Below, piece by piece: positions 1 to 8,173 of a stretch of 14,140 nucleotides of DNA (position 1 is its first letter; every line of letters starts with the position of its first letter). A program made the position numbers and the translations under genes. Source of the stretch: Spirogloea muscicola (taxonomy: Eukaryota > Streptophyta > Zygnematophyceae > Spirogloeales > Spirogloeaceae); contig WELB01000059.1 in the NCBI GenBank assembly GCA_009602725.1, positions 388,544 to 402,683 of the forward strand, read 5' to 3'. The notes below the pieces were generated by a model. It ran no database searches. It saw nothing but the letters and a program-made list of their open reading frames with translations, and had not been told where the DNA came from.

Positions 1-35
1 GCCGCCGCCGCGGCCGCGCCGGAGCAGCCGCCGCC
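1..35 (+). promoter_or_regulatory. 5' leader of the glycosyltransferase gene, GCC-rich
   Basis: A GCC/GCG-rich leader runs straight into the ATG at 36, whose context (GCCGCCATG) is a strong eukaryotic start context. A similar GCC run precedes the proposed start at 8941. The promoter itself lies outside the window. Confidence 0.4.
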
Positions 36-3000
36 ATGAAGCCGCTGCAGGCGGCGCTGCGCGTGGCCGGGCTGGCCGGCGTGCTCGTCGTGTGCTTTTA
101 CGTCGGCCGCCCGATCTACTGGGAGCTCGAGGCCAAGCTCTCGGACCTGCGCGAGGGCATCGCCGCGCCGCGCGCCGCGTCTGGCGCCGTCGCCATCAAC
201 AGTGCGCGCCCGGCCGCCATGGCCCTCACATCTCTCGCCGACCGTGCTGCGGCGATCGATGACCTGGCTATACTGCCGCTCAGGCTCGTCTGCTGAGCGC
301 CACAGCAGACGGTGGCCCCAGTGGTACTATTGGTACTAGTGGTACCTCAACAGGGACACCGGATAGCCATCTAATGGCTTCCGCGCAGCAGCAGCATGGC
401 TGACCTCTCGCGAGCTGCCCTTCCCGCGCGCGGAACGCCTCGCGCGGCGTCCGCGCCAGTGATCCTGTGTCGGGTCCTGTCCCTGCTTAGCGGGAGTGCC
501 GCTGCGACCACACGATGTGACGTCTCAGTCGACGACATTGGCACTGCTGACTGGCGCTCACCGCAATTGCGGCGGTCGCTTCCTTGGCCGCGCGCAGACG
601 TGAAGGAGTCGACGTCCTTCTGGTCGCGGCGGCTGGGCAAGGCCTCCGGCGAGGGGGAGGGCGAGGAGGACGAGGAGCCCGACGCGAGCCTGTCACCCAA
701 GGAGCGGCGGCGGCGAGAGAAGCTGCGGGAGAAGGCGCTGCTGCTGCAGAAGCTCAAGGAGCTCGAGGAGGAGACCAAGGGCGAGGCGGGGGCCGGCGAG
801 GGGCAGGAGCCCACGAAGGTGGACGCCGACGCCGTGGAGGAGTTCAAGGACGCCGCCGGCGAGGCCGACGTGGGCAAGGCCAAGGACTCGGGCTCTGTCT
901 TACGCTCCGATGGCAGCTCGGGCTCCTCAGGCAAGGCTCCGGACGGCGTGCGCAACATCATCGTCGAGGGCAAGCCCCTCCTGCCGGAGCTCAAGCGGTC
1001 CATCTGGGAGAAGCCGCCGCCCAACACGCCCGTGCCGCCCGCCGAGGAGTTTGCGCTGCGCCGGGAGATGGTGGAGTTCCGCGCCGACCGCAACGTCGTC
1101 GTCGTCAGCTTCGCCAACCACGCGTTCCTGGACTTTGTCGAGACGTTCGTGCGCCACCTGACGGACGTGAAGGTCTTCAACATCCTCATTGGCGCGATGG
1201 ACGACAAGCTGCTGGAGAGCCTCTTCTACCTCGGCATACCGGGCTTCGACATGAAGAGTCACATGATGACCGGCGATGCTGGCTGGGGAACACAGGAGTT
1301 CCACAAGATGGGACGCGAGAAGGTCGTCATCGTCAATGCGTTCCTCTCGATGGGCTATGAGCTCCTCATGTGCGACACCGACATCATCTGGCTGCAGGTA
1401 TATGCAGAACCCATTGCTTGCAACCACTTCACGTTGAGTTCAGCTTACCTGTCAGACGGAAGATCCTTGGCTTGACAGGCAGAGCTTGAGCTCCTTGTCT
1501 GGGCCATGGTATGCAGAACCCCCTTCCCTACTTTCAAAGATGGCCAATGGCGGATGTCTTCACGTCAAGCGACCATCTTCAGAACACCGTTGATAATGAC
1601 AGTCTCGAAGACTACCTGCAGGGTACGCTACTGTAAACTATTACTCTGTATCTTGGTGCAATGCTTCAATGGGTGCTCTGTTCAGGACATACACCTGAAA
1701 CGCTGTCTTATCTCTTCTGCAGCTGGAAGCCCATACAACATCGGCATCTTGCATTTCCGGCCCACCGAAGAGTCCAAGAGGTTTGCCAAGGAGTGGAACG
1801 ACCTTATCGTCAACGACAATAAGATTTGGGATCAGAATGGATTCAACGACCTCATGCGCAAGAAGTTTGGCCCTGCCGTGGAGAATGGGCGGGGGATTTT
1901 CTACGCCTATGACGGGACCCTGAAAGTTGGCATCCTGCCTGTTTCCATCTTCTGCAGTGGTCACACTTACTTTATCCAGGTCAGAGCCCCGCCAATAGGC
2001 TGTATTAAGCAGCTGGGTACGACAAGGAGGACACTCTCAGATGTTTCACTTCCTGGCTGTGTTGCAGTGACAAGATCAGTGACAATATTAATTGTTGTGA
2101 GTGTGGAGGACAATGGGTGCAGCTTCTGACATTAATCCTGACCCTGAGTTTAGCGCTCTTCGAACATCGCAGCACTTGTACCAGTACTTTGGACTTAAGC
2201 CGTACGCCTTCCACGCTACCTTCCAATTTGCTGGTACTGAAGGAAAGCGGCATCGTTTCAGAGAAGCCAAGGAGTTTTTTGACAAGCCAGAGTATTATAA
2301 CGTGCCTGGTGAGAGATGGTTGCTGCATTGCCGTTCTTGTCAAGCAGATGCGCTCTGTGCAGAGGCAGCTCTCTTCAACTTGCTTACTAGTCGATGTTTG
2401 CACTAGGTGATGTTGGCAAACACATAACTTGTCTGGAAGTTGGCTGCGTGCATACACTGCAGAGGGGTTCCTGCACTACCAGTCTGATATTCCTGACGAG
2501 CTCATGACTGGTGGTGTACACTCTGTAGAGACCCACTTCAACCTCGTGAATTATCAGGTATGAGTCTGCATTGTGACAAGGTTTGACAATGATGGGTCCG
2601 AAGTTTGAGTCTTGTGGTGTGACTTCGGGGTATGCCCCAAGGATCTGCTCGCCGAGTATTGGAGACCTTCGGACAAAGTGAAGCACAATCAACGAGGACT
2701 AATGCATGGTTGTGTGCAATACCCGTACAGTGGAAGGTAATTGCTTGTTGGCTTGTTGCATCAGTTGGTGCAGGTTCGGAACGCCCTCGCCATTTCACAG
2801 ATCCTGAATCGGACTCTGGTAAGCTCCCACAGTACCACAACACAAGCACTTTAGCCTTCATACGTGCAGCACCTTGCGAGAGGGTTCACTGTCTAGACAA
2901 TATTGACATCGCAATCTACAGAGTATTTTGTGGCACGAATGTGTCTGGTAATTGTGGACTCTTGCTTGCTCTTCTGGGTCCTACATCATGGTGATGAGAT

Positions 3001-5421
3001 GATGGTGAAGTAGAGGCATGATCAGGAATGCTGCTAGGGCTCAGGCTATGCGACACATTGCACTTTGGCAGATCATGCCTGAGCTGTGGTGTCGCTTTGA
3101 CCGAGTCTGGTATCCCCATGATGGTATTCTCATTGGGACACGAATGAAGCAGCCATTCCTCTGCCCTATGGACCATATCTTTGAGGTCAGCCCTTTGCAC
3201 TCATGGCTTTGTTCTCTGTCTCTGTCCCCCTCTTGTACCGCTGTCTCTCCTATGGCCCCTAGGTCTTGCCGGAACTGTGGTCGCATCTTGACAAGGGCTG
3301 GTTCGCACACCCCGGTGTCTTTGAGGGCACCAGAACCCCCCAGCCTTTCCTCAGCCCCTTGGATTACATTTTCGAGGTCAGTGCCCCTTGATCTTCAGGC
3401 GACCATGCCCTCTGAAGAGCAGCTCCGCCGTGTAGAATGCTTTGCAGCTGACCCCCATTGATGACCTGCTGTCAGCTCCCGAACATGCTGAAAGAAATGC
3501 CCGGCGAGGGCTATGGCCCAGTCATCCCCTTCCGGGAGTACTCGTTCCTCGACAACCCCCGGACTCCAGCCGCTGTCAGCAGCTCTCCTTGCCTTTCTTG
3601 TGCATCCTACTCCTCAAACCCCACAGTGTCTCAGAAGACAATGTCCATTGCAGATGTCATCCCCCTCTCCAATCTCATACTCTAAGCCCACAGCATCCAG
3701 CCTGATCCGACCCCCTTATGATGCCTTGTTTGCGCATATGGCCATCTAACATCTCCGTTGTCTTGTGCCCTCTGCCCATTGTTGGAGTCAAGCTAATACC
3801 ACAGCATCCAGCCCTGATCTTGGACTCTCGGAAGCCCTTGTTTGCACATCGGGATACCAAAAGTTGTCATTGGCTTGTGCTACTTGTTAGGTGCTGGAGT
3901 CGAAGCTGGATATCAAACTCTGTGACAAGAAGAGTGCAAAGTGCCCGTCCAGTCCCAGGAAGACTGGCGTAGCTGCGGCAGGTTCTACTCTACATCTTCC
4001 CAAGCTTTCTACAGAGAATGAGGTATTCTTGGAACTCTGTGTCCATCTTTAGTAGCTCAATGCAGACAAGACAGGCTTGTAGGCTTGGGCAGGCGCACAG
4101 CCACTTTCCAGAAGGCAATGCTCCTTTGCTTGTCTGTCAAATGCTCCTAGTTGGCAGACTGATGAAGTTTCTCATTCAATCTACATGTGAGGAAGCTGTG
4201 CCCCTGATCTCAGAGGGCCTCTTCTGCAGATTGCGACGGCTTTGGAGCCCTTCCGATCTTTGAAGCTTCTAGAATTCTCCTCAATGACGGATGCCTTCGG
4301 CGGCTGGGATGACAAGGTGCCCTCGACTCCTCAAACCCGATATCACCTTCAGCTTGTTATCAGACTAACATCCTCCCTTCCGAAGGAAGTGCAGCATGCC
4401 AGGCCCATACAGTCAATGGGCCCGTCCCGTTGACTTAAGTACACCAAGTCAGTGACACTTGTGTTCTGGCAAGGTGTCGTTTCCATGTGTTCCTCAAGAA
4501 CCTTCATTCTCTTAGAAGTGCACGTCTGTCTGTGCAACAGTCCATTGTTGCCAGAACTCATGGTTTAGGTATTACGTACAGTACGTAGTACTGTCCTTGG
4601 TCAAGGTCAACAGCTTTCAGTATAGGTCATCCATCAGGCGGAAAGGCTACCCAGGTATTGAAAGGCAGGCTTACTTGCCGCGTAGTGCTTCTTAGTGCTT
4701 GGACCCTTGATGTTGGTCATTTTGTCAGTCTACCCAGCTCTCTCACTGGTCATACTGTCACATTATGTTGGAGTCCTGCAGCTCAGCTGTTGCTGACTCA
4801 AACTCATGAAGTGCTGCTTGCTTGACTAGTCTCCAGTATTGGCAAGGTCTTCGCAGTCAGGGAGGCAAGTCTTAGTGTAAGTACAAATTAGGCCAAGGTG
4901 TCGGATGACAGTCAGTCAGTCAGTCATTGAGTCTCGTTCCTGTGGACCTTCAAGGGAGCTCTGTGGTGGGAGGAGGGAGGGGGTAGTGACACAGTACAGC
5001 AAGCTGCACGCAGGGCAACGCGAAGCGCTTTGCGCGGAGAATCAACACCTACCTGGCCATGTGGTGCTGTCGGATGGGCCTGCCTGAGGGCAGCCCGTCG
5101 CACATTTGGTACGACTTCTGGTGGGACCGGACGCCGGGGTGGCAGGCCCGGCCCCCAGCCACCTCGCTGGACGACCACCCTCCCCACGAGCGCGAGTGAG
5201 CAGCCGGGCAGGCCAGCGGCGGCTGAGACTGGGGCTGGGCTTTGCAGGCGCGGCAGGAGGGCTTTGAGAAGCGCGTGTGGCGCTACCCGGGCATCTGGTG
5301 CTGCGTCAACGCGCCGATCGGCCACATATACTACGACATGTTCTGGGACCGCACGCCTGGCTGGAAGCCGCGACATCCGACCGGCAATGAAGACAATCAC
5401 CCGCCTTGGGTGGGCCACTGA
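36..5421 (+). CDS. XEG113: XEG113-like GT77 arabinosyltransferase, multi-exon
   Basis: Type II Golgi-type membrane protein resembling plant XEG113, a GT77 enzyme (nucleotide-diphospho-sugar transferase fold) that adds arabinose to hydroxyproline-linked chains on extensins. Proposed exons: 36-201, 598-1397, 1517-1622, 1723-1979, 2173-2308, 2463-2557, 2765-2818, 3072-3185 or 3263-3376, 3476-3574, 3891-4022, 4230-4316, then 5014-5199 or 5248-5421. All junction phases agree, giving about 739 or 743 residues. Residues 1-55 hold one N-terminal membrane anchor (about residues 11-26). A charged, coiled-coil-like Glu/Lys/Arg stem follows. The catalytic domain starts near base 1070 and has the family block FHKMGREKV and the metal/nucleotide-sugar motif DTD at 1374-1382. 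Later family blocks include YNIGILHFRP, DQNGFND, FYAYDGTLKVGILP, AGTEGKRHR and EYSFLDNP. The 202-597 intron is the least certain; it was chosen because the start exon encodes the anchor and the phase fits. Two exon positions are duplicated (separate entries). Confidence 0.9.
202..597 (+). other. Intron 1 of the glycosyltransferase gene (proposed)
   Basis: Donor A/GTGCGC and acceptor GCGCGCAG/AC. Splicing joins phase 1 to the frame that reads VKESTSFWSRRLGK. The same GTGCGC donor is used by three other exons proposed in this window. The intron contains three tandem copies of a 9-base unit GGTACTANT at about 323-346. No other feature was seen. Confidence 0.5.
3072..3185 (+). CDS. Alternative exon 7a of the GT77 gene (38 codons)
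   Basis: Flanked by GGCAG acceptor and GTCAGC donor, phase 0 at both ends. It encodes a conserved XEG113 segment starting IMPELWCRFDRVW and ending MDHIFE. It keeps two cysteines (in WCR and FLCP) that I recall as conserved in plant homologues, so this is probably the ancestral-like copy. It is followed 77 bases later by a homologous exon of exactly the same length and phase. Either copy alone restores the normal protein; inclusion of both would keep frame and add 38 residues. Confidence 0.85.
3263..3376 (+). CDS. Alternative exon 7b of the GT77 gene (38 codons)
   Basis: Flanked by CCCCTAG acceptor and GTCAGT donor, phase 0 at both ends. It encodes the same protein segment as exon 7a: 20 of 38 residues are identical, including PELW, GTR, QPFL and IFE. 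About half of the identical residues use different codons (for example CCT/CCG, GAG/GAA, ACA/ACC, CGA/AGA), so the copy is old and has been kept as protein. Both cysteines of 7a are serine here. Most likely a mutually exclusive cassette; expression is not shown. Confidence 0.8.
3688..3912 (+). repeat. Tandem duplication of about 112 bp reaching into exon 10
   Basis: Two diverged units lie head to tail. Matching blocks are CCACAGCATCCAG at 3688 and 3799, CCTTGTTTGC(G/A)CAT at 3724 and 3836, and G(T/C)TGGAGTC(A/GA)AGCT at 3781 and 3893. The offset is 111-112 bases throughout. The second unit ends in the acceptor and first codons of exon 10 (starting VLESKLD). The first unit carries the matching stretch but a TAA interrupts it, so it looks like a dead copy of the exon start. 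Confidence 0.75.
4317..5013 (+). other. Intron 11, longest intron of the GT77 gene
   Basis: A 697-base intron between the exon ending GWDDK and the first terminal exon. It has a weak donor (GTGCCC). It contains a CAGT microsatellite at about 4909-4925 and two TACGTA palindromes at 4573 and 4582 inside a longer imperfect palindrome. No coding similarity was seen. Confidence 0.6.
5014..5199 (+). CDS. Alternative terminal exon 12a of the GT77 gene
   Basis: Acceptor GCACGCAG, phase 0, 62 codons including its own TGA. It encodes a diverged form of the family C-terminus with FARRINTYLAMWCC, HIWYDFWWDRTPGW and DDHPP. Compared with exon 12b it has a few extra residues after WCC (around GLPEGSPS). 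A GTGAGC sits over its stop codon (donor at 5196), but splicing from there to 12b would break frame, so I read 12a as a true end. If 12a is used, 12b lies in its 3' untranslated region. Confidence 0.8.
   Translation, partial: GNAKRFARRINTYLAMWCCRMGLPEGSPSHIWYDFWWDRTPGWQARPPATSLDDHPPHERE
5248..5421 (+). CDS. Alternative terminal exon 12b of the GT77 gene
   Basis: Acceptor CTTTGCAG, phase 0, 58 codons including TGA. It encodes YPGIWCCVN, GHIYYDMFWDRTPGWKP and NHPPW, which is closer than exon 12a to what I recall of plant XEG113 C-termini. It starts 48 bases after the stop of 12a. Selection between the two would act as a choice of 3' splice site (5014 or 5248) for the donor at 4317. Confidence 0.85.
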   Translation, partial: ARQEGFEKRVWRYPGIWCCVNAPIGHIYYDMFWDRTPGWKPRHPTGNEDNHPPWVGH

Positions 5422-6514
5422 GCGTGCTGCTCACTACTCAGTGCGGCTGCCTTGGTCCTTGCCCCCCCTCCTTCCCTTGCTGCTCCTCCCCACTGCTGAG
5501 CCTGCCTGTTGACCTGGTACATTGCTGTGAGCGTCATGGATTGCGTTGGCAAGGACTGCAAGTACTTGTCTACCTTGCTAGCTTGCCTACTCCCTGGCTC
5601 TCATTTGAAGGTGTGGCGACAGGGCTTTTCAGAAGCTTTCAGCTTGGTCAACAGGGATGTCCTCATGCAGGCACGCCAGGCCAAGAGGTTGCTTTGCTTT
5701 TTTCAGCAGGCAGCTTAAGACTGTCTTGGGCATCGTCGATCGCCAGAGTGTCACTGTGTGCTGCCAGATTCTGAGCAGGCATGCAGCCGTACAATTCAAG
5801 ATTACATGTATCTTAGAGGTAGGCTCTAATCGCAGCATCTTCCACTGCTGCGTGCCAGTAAAACCTCCTTTTAGCAGTGTTTGCTGTACTTTTTGCAGAC
5901 AAGTAACAATGGTCATCACCACGGGTGGGAGGAAGGTATGGGTCAGGCATTGAATCCGCATGCACATCTGCCCTCCCACCATGCGACAACAGATTGCCTG
6001 ACTACTGGTGTGCGCCTGCGCCTGACAAACCAGTGCATGGGCCTTGCAACGGACAGTGGCGGTCATTGACTCAGAGGCCAGCTTAGTAGGACGAAGCCAT
6101 AGTATGGCAATTGAATATAGTATATCAGCCGCGCAGTAAGGGGGAAGAGGCACTTGGTGATAGCTTAGAGAATGCATGGTGGCTGCAGCAGGCCAGCCTA
6201 CAGAAGATGGAAAATGTAGAGAGGAGGGGCAAACGTGGGCAACCTTTTGTGGGAGATCTAAGCCAGAGCCTCCCCTAGCTCAGCTAGCTGCGTCTGCTTG
6301 TGCTTGTGGCACTTGAGCCACTTGAACACTACCGAATGTTCAATGTCAACACGAGGAGAGACACGAGCCCCAAAAGGGAGCCAGGTTCTGCAATGCAAGT
6401 GGCTTCTGGGGGGGAATGATAAGCGCTTACAGTAAAGGGCGGCACAAGGATGGTGGCTTGACCGCTCGGCAAGCGTGGGCAGCAGAGGGACTGTAAAGAA
6501 AGCTGCGGATCGCC
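5422..6514. other. Intergenic region after the GT77 gene
   Basis: About 1.1 kb of mixed composition. It starts with a C/T-rich tract near 5455-5500. No protein family was recognised on either strand; the open frames here read as noise. A 37-base stretch at 5899-5935 is bounded by a good acceptor (TTTTTGCAG) and donor (GTATGG) but has no supported host transcript. Confidence 0.5.
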
Positions 6515-6641
6515 AAGCCAGGCATATCTGCCAAGCCTTTCCTGCGGCACTGACAGTCTATTCATTGTCAGCCGGATGATGCGTCTAGTCTCCAGGCAGC
6601 TGTCAGGCCGTTACTGCTGCATTGACATTCCAGCCATGTAG

Positions 6642-6713
6642 ATATTGTTACAAGGGACCTGCTACCCGGGGACTAATTTCTCTGACCTGCGGCTGCTCAC
6701 TAGGGGATATTGA
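6642..6713 (+). pseudogene. Copy D of the SDxRLLTRGY module (truncated)
   Basis: Plus-strand reading gives QGTCYPG followed by NFSDLRLLTRGY and a TGA at 6711-6713. The same C-terminal peptide occurs three more times on the minus strand (ends at 7973, 7399 and 6955). A TAG at 6639 closes the frame upstream. A degenerate match to the upstream part of copy A (FPAA..VY) can be read near 6525-6560. Probably a fragment of a duplicated gene or element; family unknown. Confidence 0.5.
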
Positions 6714-6756
6714 ACACCCAGTGGCCGGCTTGAGTCGCTATGTGCTTTAGAGCTTT

Positions 6757-7348
6757 TCTGGCCCCTTCGAACTATGCTCGAGCTTTTCTGGTCGGCCAAT
6801 CACAGCCATCGCCCTCTGCTGAAGAAGTCCATCTCTCTTTCACAGCCGTCGCCCCCTTAGCTCCAAAAGGCTATGAAAGGCCAGCCCGAGAACACGATGG
6901 CCGGAACTTGGATGAAAACACAGCTATGCAAGTACCACGAAGGATGGTCTTCGAGTAACTTCTAGTAAGCAGCCGCATGTCAGAGAGACTAGCAGCAGGA
7001 AAGCTGTGGCCTTGACTATAGCCAGAGGCGGCAGCTGTGGAGGCAGAGGCTGTTAGCACGGCCAGCTTGAACGCTTACTTACACTGCCTCCCCTTCCCCT
7101 ATAACGTAGGGCTTCGTTTCAGATAGCTCCACTTTTTGACACTAAGGTTTTCCTGCCTGACAGTGCATTGGCATGATTTGGCCTCTCCCCTTCAATTCAT
7201 GCGCACCGCGCGCCTTCTCTCGTTCGGACATGAAGAAAGACAGAGAGATATACTCATCCCAGTAGAAGAAGAAGTGGCTTTCCCAATGGGGGCAAGGGCT
7301 GTGATAAGCCAGCACGAACAAAGATTGACAAGGTTCGAAGGGGCCAAT
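6757..7348. mobile_element. Inverted-repeat element, about 590 bp
   Basis: Left arm about 6757-6814 and right arm about 7290-7348 are inverted copies. The outer block TGGCCCCTTCGAAC at 6759-6772 matches perfectly with 7333-7346. The inner block ATCACAGCC plus flanks (6799-6814) matches 7290-7305. The middle of the arms is diverged. Outside the arms, copies D (plus) and B (minus) of the SDxRLL module continue the symmetry, so this may be an inverted duplication of one 3' flank rather than a transposon. No transposase and no clear target-site duplication were seen. Confidence 0.4.
6955..7070 (-). pseudogene. Copy C of the SDxRLLTRGY module
   Basis: Minus strand reads AAASGYSQGHSFPAASLSD followed by MRLLTRSY. 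It matches copy A over AAASG-x-x-QG and the SLSDxRLL(T/S)R(G/S)Y end. The terminal stop of the other copies is lost and the frame runs on to 6871. It lies inside the inverted-repeat element. Function unknown. Confidence 0.45.
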
Positions 7349-7398
7349 CTACGAAGGGGCCAAAAGTGCTGTCTCAGAAGTGGGGTATGAGCAACCAG

Positions 7399-7738
7399 TC
7401 AATAACTACGAGTGAGGAGCCGCCAGTCCGAAAGACCAGCTGCCGAAAAGAATCTAGACCGCCAAGAAGCTAGACCGCCAAGACCGCCTAGACCGCCTAG
7501 ATTGCTAATGCCATGGCCTGTCGGTACTATTCCTGCCTCCTTGGGCGGCTTACCCATCAGCCCTCCCTTCTCCCTTAGCCCGCCGAGGCTGCTGCCCCCC
7601 AACGAAAGCCAGAGCACGCAGGGAGAGCACGGCCAGCACGCAGGTGAGGGCGTGGGCCATGGACCGCTGAAGGCAAATGGACAAGCGCATGCGGTAGACC
7701 TGGGCTAAGGAGCCAGCGGCGTTGAAATCAGCCGGCTC
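7399..7738 (-). pseudogene. Copy B of the SDxRLLTRGY module, frame broken
   Basis: Minus strand, two conserved parts. The upstream part (about 7738-7643) reads EPADFNAAGSLAQVYRMRL then QRSMAHAL, matching copy A with mostly synonymous changes. The downstream part (about 7450-7399) reads AAGLSDWRLLTRSY and TGA, but in a different frame. Either a frameshift broke the copy or an intron lies between; the downstream part has a plausible acceptor (TTTTCGGCAG) just upstream. A TGA three codons before the conserved EPADF block closes the upstream frame. Likely a decayed paralogue. Confidence 0.45.
7455..7506. repeat. Short tandem repeat, TAGACCGCC unit
   Basis: The 9-base unit TAGACCGCC and variants repeat several times in this stretch inside copy B. 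In the minus frame it gives a run of GGL tripeptides. It may be the cause of the frame break in copy B. Confidence 0.6.
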
Positions 7739-7766
7739 AACTCAACTCAACCTGCGGGACACAGCC

Positions 7767-7898
7767 CTCGTCCTTTGTTCGTTCTTTTGTGGGCTGGCTT
7801 TCTCCAGCCCCTATCCTCAATGGGCGAGAAGAAAGGGCTCGCCCATTGAGGATAGGGGCTGGACAAGCCAGCCCAAAATAGAATGAACAAAGAACGAG
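7767..7898. repeat. Long hairpin with arms of about 61 bp
   Basis: Left arm 7767-7828 and right arm 7838-7898 are inverted copies with few mismatches, around a 9-base loop (AAGAAAGGG). The innermost 24 or so pairs (CCAGCCCCTATCCTCAATGG region) are perfect. Each arm also holds its own small hairpin, GGGCTGG with CCAGCCC. A foldback MITE, a small-RNA precursor or a palindromic duplication are all possible. It lies just beyond the 3' end of copy A, and part of it resembles the 3' flank of copy B. Confidence 0.75.
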
Positions 7899-7972
7899 AA
7901 GGGGCCCAGAGGAAGCCAGAGGAAGCGCTAAGAAACCAAAGCACACAAAGAAAGAAAGCAGCTACAAATCAC

Positions 7973-8173
7973 TCAGTAACCCCTGCTAAGTAGCCGCAAA
8001 TCAGAGAGGCTAGGGTCCTGGAAGTGGGTCCCCTGGACCGAGCCAGAGGCAGCAGCGAGGGCTCTCCCGGCACGAAGGTGCAGCGCACGGGCCATGGACC
8101 TCTGCAGCGAGACGGGCAAGCGCATGCGATACACTTGCGCCAGCGACCCGGCTGCAGGAAAGTCTACCGGCTC
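7973..8173 (-). CDS. Unknown protein, copy A of the SDxRLLTRGY module (C-terminal part)
   Basis: The most intact copy. Minus strand reads EPVDFPAAGSLAQVYRMRL, then LQRSMARAL, AAASGSVQG and SLSDLRLLSRGY, ending in TGA at 7973-7975. Comparison with copy B over about 28 codons shows mainly third-position differences (for example GAC/GAT, CTG/TTA, CAA/CAG, TAT/TAC, AGG/CGG), which is the pattern of a selected protein. The frame stays open upstream; residues before this segment (around LLARLARRAVKKEEG) could be a helical extension, but the start is not visible. I do not recognise the family. A faint resemblance of AAGSLAQVYRMRL to the ABC1/UbiB motif is not enough to name it. Confidence 0.5.
   Translation of the reverse strand, partial: EPVDFPAAGSLAQVYRMRLPVSLQRSMARALHLRAGRALAAASGSVQGTHFQDPSLSDLRLLSRGY

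Noticed and set aside
371-1207. Long minus-strand open frame opposite the GT77 stem region
   Set aside because: It is the antisense shadow of the Glu/Lys-rich coding exon; Ser/Arg-rich and without recognisable motifs.
5196-5247. A 52-base intron joining terminal exons 12a and 12b into one longer C-terminus
   Set aside because: The GTGAGC donor leaves phase 2 while 12b needs phase 0. Splicing would put 12b out of frame, so they are alternatives rather than consecutive exons.
5899-5935. 37-base micro-exon candidate bounded by a good acceptor and donor
   Set aside because: Both alternative terminal exons of the GT77 gene already end in stops, and nothing up- or downstream continues a frame. 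Isolated splice-like sites are common.
5629-6177. 182-codon minus-strand open frame in the intergenic region
   Set aside because: No domain, no splice or codon-bias support, and no counterpart elsewhere; treated as chance.
7441-7506. Repeats as a CRISPR array
   Set aside because: The units are contiguous 9-base repeats without spacers in a eukaryotic context; a simple tandem repeat.
8100-8140. Identification of the AAGSLAQVYRMRL block as an ABC1/UbiB kinase
   Set aside because: Only a short motif-like resemblance; none of the other ABC1 motifs can be read nearby.
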